Shown here in pieces: positions 16,978 to 24,766 of a DNA stretch of 64,000 nucleotides; the first letter of the stretch is position 1; the number at the start of each line of letters is the position of its first letter. The stretch is from contig NZ_PJRS01000041.1 in the NCBI RefSeq assembly GCF_002858925.1, positions 1 through 64,000 of the forward strand, given 5' to 3'. The notes beneath the pieces were generated by a model that was not told where the DNA came from, ran no database searches, and was given only the letters and a program-made list of their open reading frames with translations. Position numbers and translations under genes: made by a program. This DNA comes from Caulobacter zeae. GTDB lineage: Bacteria; Pseudomonadota; Alphaproteobacteria; Caulobacterales; Caulobacteraceae.

Positions 16978-17989
16978 CGTCCCCGTCCAAATCCACTCGC
17001 TGCCGCACGATTTCCAGTCGGTCGCCCGCGTCGCGCATCTCGTAGAGCTTGCCCCGGGCGTTCTTGAATGGGCGGTGGACCACCATCATCAATTGGCCGT
17101 CGAAGCGGGTGAACAGCATGCCGTGGCCGCTGTCGTGGCGGACCAGCGGCGGCAGTTGCTCCCACGGTCCCTCGATCGTTCCGCTCTTTGAGCGCGCCTG
17201 CGACTGGACGTAGCCGTTCTTGTCGTAGCTGGACCACAGCATCAGCAACTGGCCCGTCATGGTCGTGAAGAGCTGCGGGCCGTCGGTGACATAGGCGAGG
17301 TCACCTTCCGGCTGCGTCTTGCCGTCGGCCCACGGCGCCTGGCTGGCGGTGAAGAGTGTGCGGGACGGGCCGGCGGCGGCCAGATCGTCGGTCAGGGGCA
17401 GGGCCTCGATCGCACCGTCGCCCACCTGCAGCCACTCGCGCGAATAGACGTACAAGGGCCGCCCGTCGGGAGCGACGTAGAGCGTGCCGTCCAGGGTCAT
17501 CAGCGCTTTCGGCGCGACCGGCTCGCCGCCTCGGACCACGGTGAACGGCCCCTCCGGACTGTCGGCCATGGCCAGGATCGTGCCGCGCCGGTAGGGCTTG
17601 CGCCGGCCGGCCGGCGGCAGCAGGGCGGCCTCGTCGTGGAAGGTGGCGAAGAGGAACCAGCGGCCCCGCCACTGGTGCACTTCCGGCGCCCAGGCTCCGC
17701 CCTTGAACCAGGCGTCAGTAGGCGCCGAGAACACGCAGCGCGGCTTTTCCCAATCCAGCAGATCGCGGCTGACGTACATCATCGTGCCCAGGCCCGGCGT
17801 TCCGCTCAGACGGGCGATGTTGGAGGTGTAGAGCCGGTAGAGGCCCGCCTTCTGGTCGGCGATCATGAACGGGTCGTGCAGCGGCATGTTCGGCAGGCGC
17901 AGCATCGGTTCGGCGCGGACGGCGGCGGGCGCCAGCGCCAGGGCGGCGGCCCCGAGCGCCAGCGCCCGTCGCGAGGTGTCGATGGGCAT
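16958..17989 (-). CDS. GH43-family glycoside hydrolase, exported
   Basis: A 343-residue GH43-like beta-propeller. An SRRALALGAAALALAPAAVRA leader resembles a Tat signal. MPLHDPFMIAD near residue 35 supplies the usual catalytic-base Asp, and GAWAPEVHQWRGRWFLFATF is typical of clan GH-F. TLDGTLYV near 165 gives the pKa-modulating Asp. The general-acid position, usually Glu in an EGP motif, reads TDGP here, so activity or the acid assignment needs care. GH43 enzymes include arabinofuranosidases, xylosidases and galactosidases. The gene converges on the FGE gene with overlapping stops. Confidence 0.8.
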   Translation of the reverse strand: MPIDTSRRALALGAAALALAPAAVRAEPMLRLPNMPLHDPFMIADQKAGLYRLYTSNIARLSGTPGLGTMMYVSRDLLDWEKPRCVFSAPTDAWFKGGAWAPEVHQWRGRWFLFATFHDEAALLPPAGRRKPYRRGTILAMADSPEGPFTVVRGGEPVAPKALMTLDGTLYVAPDGRPLYVYSREWLQVGDGAIEALPLTDDLAAAGPSRTLFTASQAPWADGKTQPEGDLAYVTDGPQLFTTMTGQLLMLWSSYDKNGYVQSQARSKSGTIEGPWEQLPPLVRHDSGHGMLFTRFDGQLMMVVHRPFKNARGKLYEMRDAGDRLEIVRQRVDLDGDEKSLSL

Positions 17990-18111
17990 GCTTCCTCCGG
18001 GCGACGCGATACGAAGCGCGATCTAGGAAGACATGGCGGCGCTTTGCAACGGCGAGGGCAGGGGGCAAGCTGGCGGCGTTGTCGTGGTGTGCGGCAAAGG
18101 TCGTGCTGGCC

Positions 18112-18145
18112 TATCGGTATTTTAGGGCATAAACCTCGACCGATA
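18112..18145. promoter_or_regulatory. Inverted repeat upstream of the biotin carboxylase gene
   Basis: TATCGGT (18112-18118) and ACCGATA (18139-18145) form a perfect 7-bp inverted repeat with a 20-bp spacer that itself has partial symmetry. It lies about 55-90 bases before the TTG start and is a plausible operator. No regulator is encoded next to it. Confidence 0.4.
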
Positions 18146-18200
18146 ACGAAGCATGCGACAAAGGCAGGCCCGAAACTGTCTTGTCCCGAGGAGGAACGCG

Positions 18201-20165
18201 TTGATCGAGTCGGTTCTGATCGCCAATCGCGGCGAGATCGCGCGCCGGATCATCCGCACCGCGCGCGAGATGGGCGTGCGCACCATCGCCGTCCATTCGG
18301 AGGCCGACAGCCACGCTCCGTTCGTGATGGAGGCCGACATGGCCATCCTGATCGGCGGCTCGCCGGCCCGTGAAAGCTATCTCGACCCGGCCAAGATCCT
18401 GGCCGCCGCGCGCCAGACCGGCGCCGAGGCGATCCACCCCGGCTACGGCTTCCTGTCGGAAAATGCCGACTTCGCCCAGGCGGTGATCGATGCAGGGCTC
18501 GTCTGGATCGGGCCGCCGCCGTCGGCGATCCGCGCCATGGGCCTGAAGGACGCCGCCAAGAAGGTCATGATCGAGGCCGGCGTACCGACCACGCCCGGCT
18601 ATCTGGGCGATGACCAGTCGGTCGAGCGGCTGACCGCCGAAGCCGCCAAGATCGGCTTCCCCGTGCTGATCAAGGCCGTGGCCGGCGGCGGCGGCAAGGG
18701 CATGCGCAAGGTCGACCGGGCCGAAGACTTCGTCGAGGCCCTGGGCTCGTGCCGTCGCGAGGCCGCCGCCAGCTTCGGCGACGACCGCGTGCTGCTGGAA
18801 AAGTACGTCACCAGCCCGCGCCATATCGAGGTGCAGGTGTTCGGCGACCAGTTCGGCGACGTCGTGCACCTGTTCGAGCGCGACTGTTCGTTGCAGCGCC
18901 GCCACCAGAAGGTCATCGAGGAGGCTCCGGCCCCCGGCATGGACGAGGAGACGCGTGAGGCGGTGTGCGGCGCGGCCGTGCGCGCGGCCCAGGCCGTCGG
19001 CTATGTGGGCGCGGGCACGGTGGAATTCATCGCCGACGCCAGCGAGGGCCTGCGCGCCGACCGCATCTGGTTCATGGAGATGAACACCCGTCTGCAGGTC
19101 GAGCACCCGGTCACCGAGATGGTCACCGGCCAGGACCTGGTGGAATGGCAGTTGCGAGTCGCCTCGGGCGAGCCTCTCCCGCTGGCCCAGGACGAGATCG
19201 AGCTGCGAGGCTGGGCCATGGAGGCGCGCCTCTATGCCGAGAACCCGGCCACCGGATTCCTGCCCTCGACCGGTCCGCTGAAGCATTTCCGCCTGCCCGA
19301 GGGCGACGTGCGCGTCGACAGCGCGGTGGAGGAGGGCGGCGAGGTCACGCCCTTCTATGATCCGATGATCGCCAAGCTGATCGCCCACGGCGTCGACCGC
19401 GAGGACGCGGCCCATCGCCTGGCCGAGGCCTGCAAGCTGGTCGAGGTCTACCCCGTGAAGACCAACGCCGCCTTCCTGGCCGCCTGCGCCAGCCATCCGG
19501 ACTTCGTCGAGGGCGCGATCGACACCGGCTTCATCGCCGCGCGGCTGGACGAACTGATCGAACGCCAGTTCTCGGACGCCCCGACCCTGGCCGCGATCGG
19601 CCAGCGGCTGGAGACCTTCATGGCCGCCGACCAGCCCAAGGCCGATCCTTGGGCCAGCGCGCCTTCGCGCCTGCTCGGCTTCCGCATGGGCGCGCCGCGC
19701 GCGGCCATGGCGCTGCCGCTGACCGTGGACGGCGCCAAGGTTCCGCTGCGCGTGGGCCTGGTGACTGGCGCCGGCGACGACTGGTCGTGGGACATCACCG
19801 TGGAGGACGGCCGACCGCTCGACGACGTCGACGTGCTGCCCGGCGTCTACGGCCGCGATCCGCTCTATGTGTTCGAGGGCGGCGACGTGCGTGAGTTCGA
19901 CTTCGCGCCCCAGGTCGGCGGCGGCGCCCATGGCGGGGCCTCGGACGGGGCGATCCTGTCGCCGATGCCCGGCAAGGTGGTGTCCGTGGCGGTTTCGGCC
20001 GGCCAGTCCGTGACCAAGGGCCAGACCCTGCTGGTGCTGGAAGCCATGAAGATGGAGCACGCCCTGGCCGCGCCGTTCGACGGCGTGGTCGGCGAGCTGT
20101 CGGCCGTGGCCGGCGGCCAGGTGGCCGAGGGCGTGGTGCTGGCGCGGCTGGAGGCGTCGGCCTGA
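18201..20165 (+). CDS. mccA: Biotin carboxylase/biotin carrier subunit of an acyl-CoA carboxylase (probably methylcrotonyl-CoA carboxylase alpha)
   Basis: A 654-residue protein. The biotin carboxylase N-domain starts at SVLIANRGEIARRIIRTARE, the ATP-grasp domain has KAVAGGGGKGMR near 165 and EMNTRLQVEHPVTE near 290, and the biotinyl domain has EAMKMEH near the C-terminus. GWAMEARLYAENPATGFLPSTG is closer to methylcrotonyl- than propionyl-CoA carboxylase alpha chains. The TTG start at 18201 is favoured: GAGGAGGA lies 5 bases before it, and it begins directly at the conserved domain. No carboxyltransferase beta subunit or leucine-degradation gene is next to it, so the partner must be elsewhere, and substrate assignment is tentative. 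Confidence 0.85.
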   Translation: MIESVLIANRGEIARRIIRTAREMGVRTIAVHSEADSHAPFVMEADMAILIGGSPARESYLDPAKILAAARQTGAEAIHPGYGFLSENADFAQAVIDAGLVWIGPPPSAIRAMGLKDAAKKVMIEAGVPTTPGYLGDDQSVERLTAEAAKIGFPVLIKAVAGGGGKGMRKVDRAEDFVEALGSCRREAAASFGDDRVLLEKYVTSPRHIEVQVFGDQFGDVVHLFERDCSLQRRHQKVIEEAPAPGMDEETREAVCGAAVRAAQAVGYVGAGTVEFIADASEGLRADRIWFMEMNTRLQVEHPVTEMVTGQDLVEWQLRVASGEPLPLAQDEIELRGWAMEARLYAENPATGFLPSTGPLKHFRLPEGDVRVDSAVEEGGEVTPFYDPMIAKLIAHGVDREDAAHRLAEACKLVEVYPVKTNAAFLAACASHPDFVEGAIDTGFIAARLDELIERQFSDAPTLAAIGQRLETFMAADQPKADPWASAPSRLLGFRMGAPRAAMALPLTVDGAKVPLRVGLVTGAGDDWSWDITVEDGRPLDDVDVLPGVYGRDPLYVFEGGDVREFDFAPQVGGGAHGGASDGAILSPMPGKVVSVAVSAGQSVTKGQTLLVLEAMKMEHALAAPFDGVVGELSAVAGGQVAEGVVLARLEASA

Positions 20166-20172
20166 AGGCCGA

Positions 20173-20281
20173 CCCCCTCCGGCCCTTCGGGCCACCTCCC
20201 CCAGAGGGGGAGGATCCAAGAGCGGCCGCGTCAAGAAGATGCTCCCCCTCTGGGGGAGCTGTCGCGGAGCGACTGAGGGGG
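20173..20281. repeat. Palindromic intergenic repeat, A/B type
   Basis: Two imperfect palindromic units face each other. Unit A is 20173-20214 (CCCCCTCC, GGCCCTTCGGGCC hairpin, then CTCCCCCAGAGGGGGAG). Unit B is 20241-20281 (GCTCCCCCTCTGGGGGAGC, then a GTCGCGGAGCGAC hairpin). The same pair recurs reverse-complemented at 48303-48400. It fills the gap between convergent mccA and antiporter genes. Confidence 0.8.
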
Positions 20282-20292
20282 CCGCGCAGCGG

Positions 20293-21594
20293 CTAAGCCG
20301 GCGCCCTCGCCAGTTCGCTGTCCTCGTCGTCGCTTTCGTCGAGGGCGCCCAGCTCGCCGCGGGCGCGGGCGGCCTTGCCGTAGAGGATCTCGAACAGCGG
20401 GCTGGCCATCAGGGTGGTGATGATCGCCATCAGCACCAGCATCGAGAACAGCGCCGGGCCGATGATGCCCTTCTGCAGGCCGATGTTGATGATAATCAGC
20501 TCCATCAGGCCGCGGGCGTTCATCAGGGCGCCGATGCCGCAGGCGGTGGCGTTGTCCTGGCCGGTGAGGCGCGCGGCGGCCCAGCAGGCGCCGCCCTTGG
20601 CCAGGATCGAGCCGGCCAGGATCACCAGGGTCACGGCGACCAGGCTGACGCTGTTGACCATGGTCAGCTGGGTGTGCAGCCCCGAGAAGGTGAAGAACAT
20701 CGGCAGCAGCAGTACGACCGCGAACGGCTCCAACTGCTTCTTGACCTCGCGGCTCAGCACGCCGCGCGGCAGCACCGTGCCCAGGATGAAGCCGCCGAAC
20801 ACCGCGTGGATGCCGACCGCGTCCATGGCCCAGGCGCTGAGCATGAACAGCATGACCACCACGCCCAGGATGTTGGGCGTGACCTTGCCTTCGCGTTCGG
20901 CCCAGCGGCCCAGCGGAGCCAGGAGCTTGGGGCCCAGGGTGACCATGAAGGCGACGAAGACCGCGCCGCCGACGATGGCCTTGATCGCCACGGCCGGTCC
21001 GCCGCCGAAGGTGGCCAGCACGATGGCCAGCACCGTCCAGGCGCCGGCGTCGTCGATGGCGCCGGCCGACAGCGAAAGCGTGCCGAGCGGAGTCTTCGAG
21101 AGGCCGCGCTCGTGGATGATGCGGGCCAGCATCGGGAAGGCGGTGATCGAGATCGCCGCGCCCATGAACAGCGTGGCCTGGAAGGTGTCGATGCCCTTGC
21201 CGAACAGGCCAAGGCTCAGCAGCCAGGGCGCGATGGCCACGGCCACCAGGAACGGCGCGGCCATGCCCGACAGCGACACGGCCGCCGCGCTCTTGGCGTT
21301 GCTCTTGAAGTGGTCGGCCTGGAAGCCAAGGCCCACCAGGAACATGTAGAGGCCCACACCCATCTGGGCGCCGACATAGAGGACGCTCTTGGAGTCCTTG
21401 GGGAACAGCATGTGCTGGATGTCCGGCGCCAGCAGGCCGAACAGCGACGGCCCCAGCAGGACGCCGGCGATCATCTCGCCCACCACCTGGGGCTGGCCCA
21501 GGTACTTTTTCGCGAGCCAGCCGACCAGGCGGCTGACGGCGATGATCACGAACATCTGTAGAAAGAAGACAACGCTGAGCTCAGCAGCCGTCAT
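20293..21594 (-). CDS. CPA2-family monovalent cation:proton antiporter
   Basis: A 433-residue integral membrane protein with about twelve hydrophobic segments. Conserved features of the CPA2/Kef group are GEMIAGVLLGPSLFG near residue 40, a long helix with SITAFPMLARII, and the ion-binding SAGAIDDAGAW motif around 170. No RCK/TrkA-N domain follows; the protein ends in an acidic tail (DESDDED). It probably exchanges Na+ or K+ for H+. It stands alone, convergent with mccA across the repeat. Confidence 0.88.
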   Translation of the reverse strand: MTAAELSVVFFLQMFVIIAVSRLVGWLAKKYLGQPQVVGEMIAGVLLGPSLFGLLAPDIQHMLFPKDSKSVLYVGAQMGVGLYMFLVGLGFQADHFKSNAKSAAAVSLSGMAAPFLVAVAIAPWLLSLGLFGKGIDTFQATLFMGAAISITAFPMLARIIHERGLSKTPLGTLSLSAGAIDDAGAWTVLAIVLATFGGGPAVAIKAIVGGAVFVAFMVTLGPKLLAPLGRWAEREGKVTPNILGVVVMLFMLSAWAMDAVGIHAVFGGFILGTVLPRGVLSREVKKQLEPFAVVLLLPMFFTFSGLHTQLTMVNSVSLVAVTLVILAGSILAKGGACWAAARLTGQDNATACGIGALMNARGLMELIIINIGLQKGIIGPALFSMLVLMAIITTLMASPLFEILYGKAARARGELGALDESDDEDSELARAPA

Positions 21595-21762
21595 GGTCCC
21601 GTTCCCCCGAAATCGCGCCGTCCTTCGACGGTCGGCGTCTCTTCCCTTGATGCTCCGATATCACCGGTCTGGAACCGGACCTAGATGTTAAATGATAGCG
21701 TTGTCACGTCGACGGCGAAGGCTGGCGCTTGCGCCGTGGTTGGAGCGCGCTACATCGGCTGC

Positions 21763-22161
21763 ATGGCTCTGCACATGATCAAGCTGGTCGTCGGCTGCGA
21801 CACGATCGACGACCTCGTCGCCTGGCACAAGGAAGGCCATCCCTGGGTGATGCATACCCGCATGACCCCCAAGCGGATCGACGAGATCCTCGACGGCGGC
21901 TCGCTGTATCGGGTGTTCAAGGGCCAGGTGCTGTGCCGCCAGACGATCCTGGCCATCGACACGGTGGGCGAGGGGCAGAATGCGCGCTGCGAGGTGACGG
22001 TGGATCCGGCCATCGTCCGCGTCGCGCCCCAGCCGCGCCGGGCCTTCCAGGGCTGGCGCTATCTGAAGCCCGAGGACGCGCCGCCCGACCTGACAGAGGG
22101 CGAGGCCGCCGACCTGCCGCCGGAACTGGCTCGCCAACTCCGGGAGCTTGGCGCCTGGTGA
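21763..22161 (+). CDS. DUF1489-family protein
   Basis: A 132-residue soluble protein matching the alphaproteobacterial DUF1489 family: MIKLVVGCDTIDDLVAWH at the start, THTRMTPKR-like HTRMTPKRIDEILDGGSLYRVFKGQVLCRQ in the middle, FQGWRYL toward the end. Function is unknown. No strong ribosome site is visible; the ATG four codons later (MIKLVV) is an alternative. It is divergent from the antiporter gene. Confidence 0.78.
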   Translation: MALHMIKLVVGCDTIDDLVAWHKEGHPWVMHTRMTPKRIDEILDGGSLYRVFKGQVLCRQTILAIDTVGEGQNARCEVTVDPAIVRVAPQPRRAFQGWRYLKPEDAPPDLTEGEAADLPPELARQLRELGAW

Positions 22162-22228
22162 TCGCTTAGCGGATCATCAACCGAGGCGTGAGACGATCCT
22201 CGCTCGACCTTCTTCAGGGAGAGCGAAG

Positions 22229-22318
22229 ATGCGACTGGCCTATATGGCGCTCGGCATGGGTCTGCTGTTCCTGGCGATGATGATCGCCGTCGGCATCGCG
22301 CTGGTGGCGAAGGCCTAG
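22229..22318 (+). CDS. Small membrane protein (29 aa), hypothetical
   Basis: ATG at 22229 is preceded by AGGGAGA at a good distance and opens a 29-codon frame that is almost entirely one hydrophobic helix (MALGMGLLFLAMMIAVGIAL) with a basic residue at each end. It ends in TAG, and a terminator hairpin starts at the last base of the stop. Ribosome site, composition and terminator placement together suggest a real small gene, but I recognise no family. Confidence 0.5.
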   Translation: MRLAYMALGMGLLFLAMMIAVGIALVAKA

Positions 22319-22337
22319 GGGCGCCTTCAGGCGCCCC
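22318..22337. terminator. Terminator hairpin between the small ORF and panC
   Basis: GGGGCGCC and GGCGCCCC form a perfect 8-bp stem with a TTCA tetraloop. It starts at the stop codon of the 29-aa frame and ends 4 bases before the panC stop, so it could serve both strands, although T-tracts are short. Confidence 0.65.
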
Positions 22338-22341
22338 CATT

Positions 22342-23193
22342 TCACGCGCCCATGTTGTCGATCAGCCGGGTCTTGCCCAGCCAGGCGGCCGCCAGCAGGC
22401 GCGGCCTTGCGCCAGAGGGCAGGGCGTCGGGGCCCAGGCGCGACAGGTCGTCGGCGTCGCGGAAATCGAAATAGTCCACCTGCCGGAAGCCGGCGGCCTC
22501 GAGCGCGGCCTTGCCGGCGGCTTCGGCGGTCTCGACGCGTTCGCCGGCCTGCACGGCGGCGATGGCGGCCTTCATGGCGTTGGGCAGGGCCACGGCGGCG
22601 GCGCGTTCCTCGGTCGACAGGTAGGCGTTGCGCGATGAGAGGGCCAGGCCATCCTCGGCCCGGGCGGTCGGAGCGCCGACGATCTCGACGGGAAGGTCGA
22701 GGTCGCGGGTTACGCGGCGAATGACCTGGAGCTGCTGGTAGTCCTTCTCGCCGAAGACGGCGATGTCCGGCTCCGCCTGGATCAGCAGCTTGGTGACGAC
22801 GGTGGCCACGCCGCCGAAGAACTGCGGGCGGGCCGCGCCTTCCAGCGGCTCGGACACGCCCGTCAGGTTGATCGTGGTCGAGAAGCCCTGCGGGTACATC
22901 TCGGCGGCGTTGGGGGCGAACAGCAGGTCGCAGCCGGCGCTTTCCAGCAGCTGGGCGTCGCGGGTTTCGCCGCGCGGATAGGCGTCGAAGTCCTCGTGCG
23001 GGGCGAACTGCTTGGGATTGACGAAGACGCTGGCCACGGTGCGCTTGACCTTGGTCTGGGCCAGGCGGACGAGCGACAGGTGGCCGTCGTGCAGCGCGCC
23101 CATGGTCGGGATCAGGCCCACCTGCTCGCCGGCGGCTTTCCAGGCGCGGACCTGCTCACGCAATTCGGCGACGGTGCGGACGATACGGGTCAT
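22342..23193 (-). CDS. panC: Pantothenate synthetase
   Basis: A 283-residue enzyme joining pantoate and beta-alanine with ATP, the last step of pantothenate synthesis, in the cytoplasm. The nucleotide-binding IPTMGALHDGHLSLV motif is near residue 30. Further motifs are SVFVNPKQFAP near 60, VFGEKDYQQL near 150 and LALSSRNAYLS near 185. Length is normal for PanC. The ATG at 23193 begins the conserved N-terminus; an upstream in-frame TTG would add nine residues. It is divergent from mipZ. Confidence 0.95.
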   Translation of the reverse strand: MTRIVRTVAELREQVRAWKAAGEQVGLIPTMGALHDGHLSLVRLAQTKVKRTVASVFVNPKQFAPHEDFDAYPRGETRDAQLLESAGCDLLFAPNAAEMYPQGFSTTINLTGVSEPLEGAARPQFFGGVATVVTKLLIQAEPDIAVFGEKDYQQLQVIRRVTRDLDLPVEIVGAPTARAEDGLALSSRNAYLSTEERAAAVALPNAMKAAIAAVQAGERVETAEAAGKAALEAAGFRQVDYFDFRDADDLSRLGPDALPSGARPRLLAAAWLGKTRLIDNMGA

Positions 23194-23396
23194 GTCGGGG
23201 GAGACTCTGTTGCGACGCAAAAACGAGCGTTCGGACGCGCGGCTTATGGCCGATATGGGACAGCGGGTCCACCTGCGACACCGAGTCTGTGGACGCAGGG
23301 CGCCATAAGATTGACGCTAGGAGCGCGCAGGGCGTTTCATGCGCGTTAAGATTTTGGTTAGATTCGCCCGAGTCGGCGGAACGAAGGATGAAGCCT
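23194..23396. promoter_or_regulatory. panC/mipZ divergent promoter region with four GANTC sites
   Basis: GANTC, the CcrM methylation target, occurs at 23203-23207 (GACTC), 23283-23287 (GAGTC), 23361-23365 (GATTC) and 23370-23374 (GAGTC). The last two lie 23-36 bases before the mipZ ATG. TTAA-N8-TTAG at 23346-23361 resembles, with wrong spacing, the CtrA site TTAA-N7-TTAA. In Caulobacter, mipZ is known as a GcrA- and methylation-dependent gene, and GcrA itself is encoded at 63364-63894. Confidence 0.6.
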
Positions 23397-24233
23397 ATGG
23401 CCGAAACGCGCGTGATCGTCGTCGGCAACGAAAAGGGCGGGGCCGGCAAGTCCACCATCGCGATGCACCTGATGACGTCGCTGCTGTACGGCGGCGCCCG
23501 GGTCGCGATCATGGACCTGGACCTGCGCCAGTGCACCAGCATGCGGTTCTGCGAGAACCGCGCGGCCTGGCTGGCCGGCAACGACGTCAAGCTGCCGATG
23601 CCGCAGACCTTCCGTCTCAGCGACGACGACATCGCCCTGGCGGCGGCGTCGGAGGCCGAGCAGGTGGCCGCGTTCGAGAAGGCCTTCCTGGCCGCGCGCG
23701 AGGTCGCCGACTTCGTGCTGATCGACACCCCCGGGGGCGACACCCAGATCACCCGCATGGCCCACGGCCTGGCCGACCTGATCGTCACGCCGATGAACGA
23801 CAGCTTCGTCGACTTCGACATGCTGGGCCACGTCGACCCGGTGACCATGGAGCTGCAGAAGCCCAGCCTCTATTCCCAGACGGTGTGGGAGGCCCGCAAG
23901 GCCCGCGCCATGGCCGGCCAGCGCCAGCCGCTGGACTGGGTGGTGCTGCGCAATCGCCTGGCCACCACCGAAGCCCGTAACCGCAAGCGCCTGGAAGACC
24001 GCCTGACGGCCCTGGCCAAGCGCGTGGGCTTCCGCATGGGCCCCGGCCTGCGCGACCGCGTGATCTATCGCGAGCTGTTCCCGTTCGGCCTGACCATCGC
24101 CGACCTGTCGACCCAGGTCCGCCCGGTGCCGGTGTCGTTGCAGCACCTGGCCGCGCGCCAGGAACTGCGAGCCCTGATGCACTCGCTTGGCCTGGCCGCC
24201 TTCTCGGGCGAAACTCTGCTCGCCGCCCAGTAA
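23397..24233 (+). CDS. mipZ: Division-plane positioning ATPase MipZ
   Basis: A 278-residue ParA/MinD-superfamily ATPase. The deviant Walker A NEKGGAGKST covers residues 11-20 with K13 and K18, and D42 falls in the MDLDLRQ switch-like strand. All three are positions known to matter in C. crescentus MipZ. The protein forms a bipolar gradient by binding ParB at the poles and DNA as a dimer, and it inhibits FtsZ polymerisation away from midcell. The ATG at 23397 is chosen because GAAGGA lies 8 bases upstream and MAETRVIVVGNEKGG is the expected N-terminus; an ATG three codons earlier lacks spacing. A J-domain gene follows after 27 bases. Confidence 0.96.
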   Translation: MAETRVIVVGNEKGGAGKSTIAMHLMTSLLYGGARVAIMDLDLRQCTSMRFCENRAAWLAGNDVKLPMPQTFRLSDDDIALAAASEAEQVAAFEKAFLAAREVADFVLIDTPGGDTQITRMAHGLADLIVTPMNDSFVDFDMLGHVDPVTMELQKPSLYSQTVWEARKARAMAGQRQPLDWVVLRNRLATTEARNRKRLEDRLTALAKRVGFRMGPGLRDRVIYRELFPFGLTIADLSTQVRPVPVSLQHLAARQELRALMHSLGLAAFSGETLLAAQ

Positions 24234-24260
24234 TCCGCTGGGGCGGCGCCGGGGCCGCGC

Positions 24261-24692
24261 ATGCTGTTCTATCTGATCCTCGGCGCGGTGGTCGTCGCCT
24301 GGCTGCTGTGGGGCAAGCATAAGCCGCTGCTGGCCGGCGAAGGCTGGCGCATCGGCGCGGGCGTCATGTCGGCCGCCGCCTTCGCCGGCGCGGCCTATAC
24401 CGGCATTCGCAGCCAGTGGCCGGTGGCCATCGCCCTGGGCGTGATCGGCCTGTGGTGCGCCACCTCGGCCCGCCAGCGGCCGGTGGTCCGCAAGGTCGCC
24501 GAGCCTGGCAAGGCCGAACTTTCCGCCAACGAGGCCCGCTCGATCCTCGGCGTCGACGCCAAGGCCGGCCCCGACGAGATCCAGGCCGCCTACGCCCGCC
24601 TGATCCGCCTGGCCCATCCCGACAAGGGCGGCACGGCGGGCCTGGCGGCGCAGCTCAACGCGGCGCGAGACCGGCTGCTGAAGGGGCGGTGA
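24261..24692 (+). CDS. Membrane-anchored J-domain protein
   Basis: A 143-residue protein with two hydrophobic helices near the N-terminus (about 2-17 and 35-65). A C-terminal J domain spans about 85-140 with the diagnostic HPD in LAHPDKGG. This Tim14-like layout is common in alphaproteobacteria downstream of mipZ. It probably recruits and stimulates DnaK at the inner membrane; the client is unknown. It ends just before a strong bidirectional terminator. Confidence 0.88.
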   Translation: MLFYLILGAVVVAWLLWGKHKPLLAGEGWRIGAGVMSAAAFAGAAYTGIRSQWPVAIALGVIGLWCATSARQRPVVRKVAEPGKAELSANEARSILGVDAKAGPDEIQAAYARLIRLAHPDKGGTAGLAAQLNAARDRLLKGR

Positions 24693-24709
24693 GGGCCACG
24701 CACGGCCAA

Positions 24710-24750
24710 AGAAAAAGCCGGCGACCGCGAGGTCGCCGGCTTCTCTGTTT
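24710..24750. terminator. Bidirectional terminator
   Basis: A perfect 10-bp stem GCCGGCGACC/GGTCGCCGGC (24717-24726 and 24731-24740) with a GCGA tetraloop has AAAGAAAAA on its left and TTCTCTGTTT on its right. It can end both the J-domain and the carboxypeptidase transcripts. Confidence 0.88.
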
Positions 24751-24766
24751 CTAGCTCCAGGCCGGA

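Noticed and set aside
23346-23361. CtrA-binding site before mipZ (TTAA...TTAG)
   Set aside because: Spacing is eight rather than seven bases and the second half-site is imperfect, so it was not called as a site.
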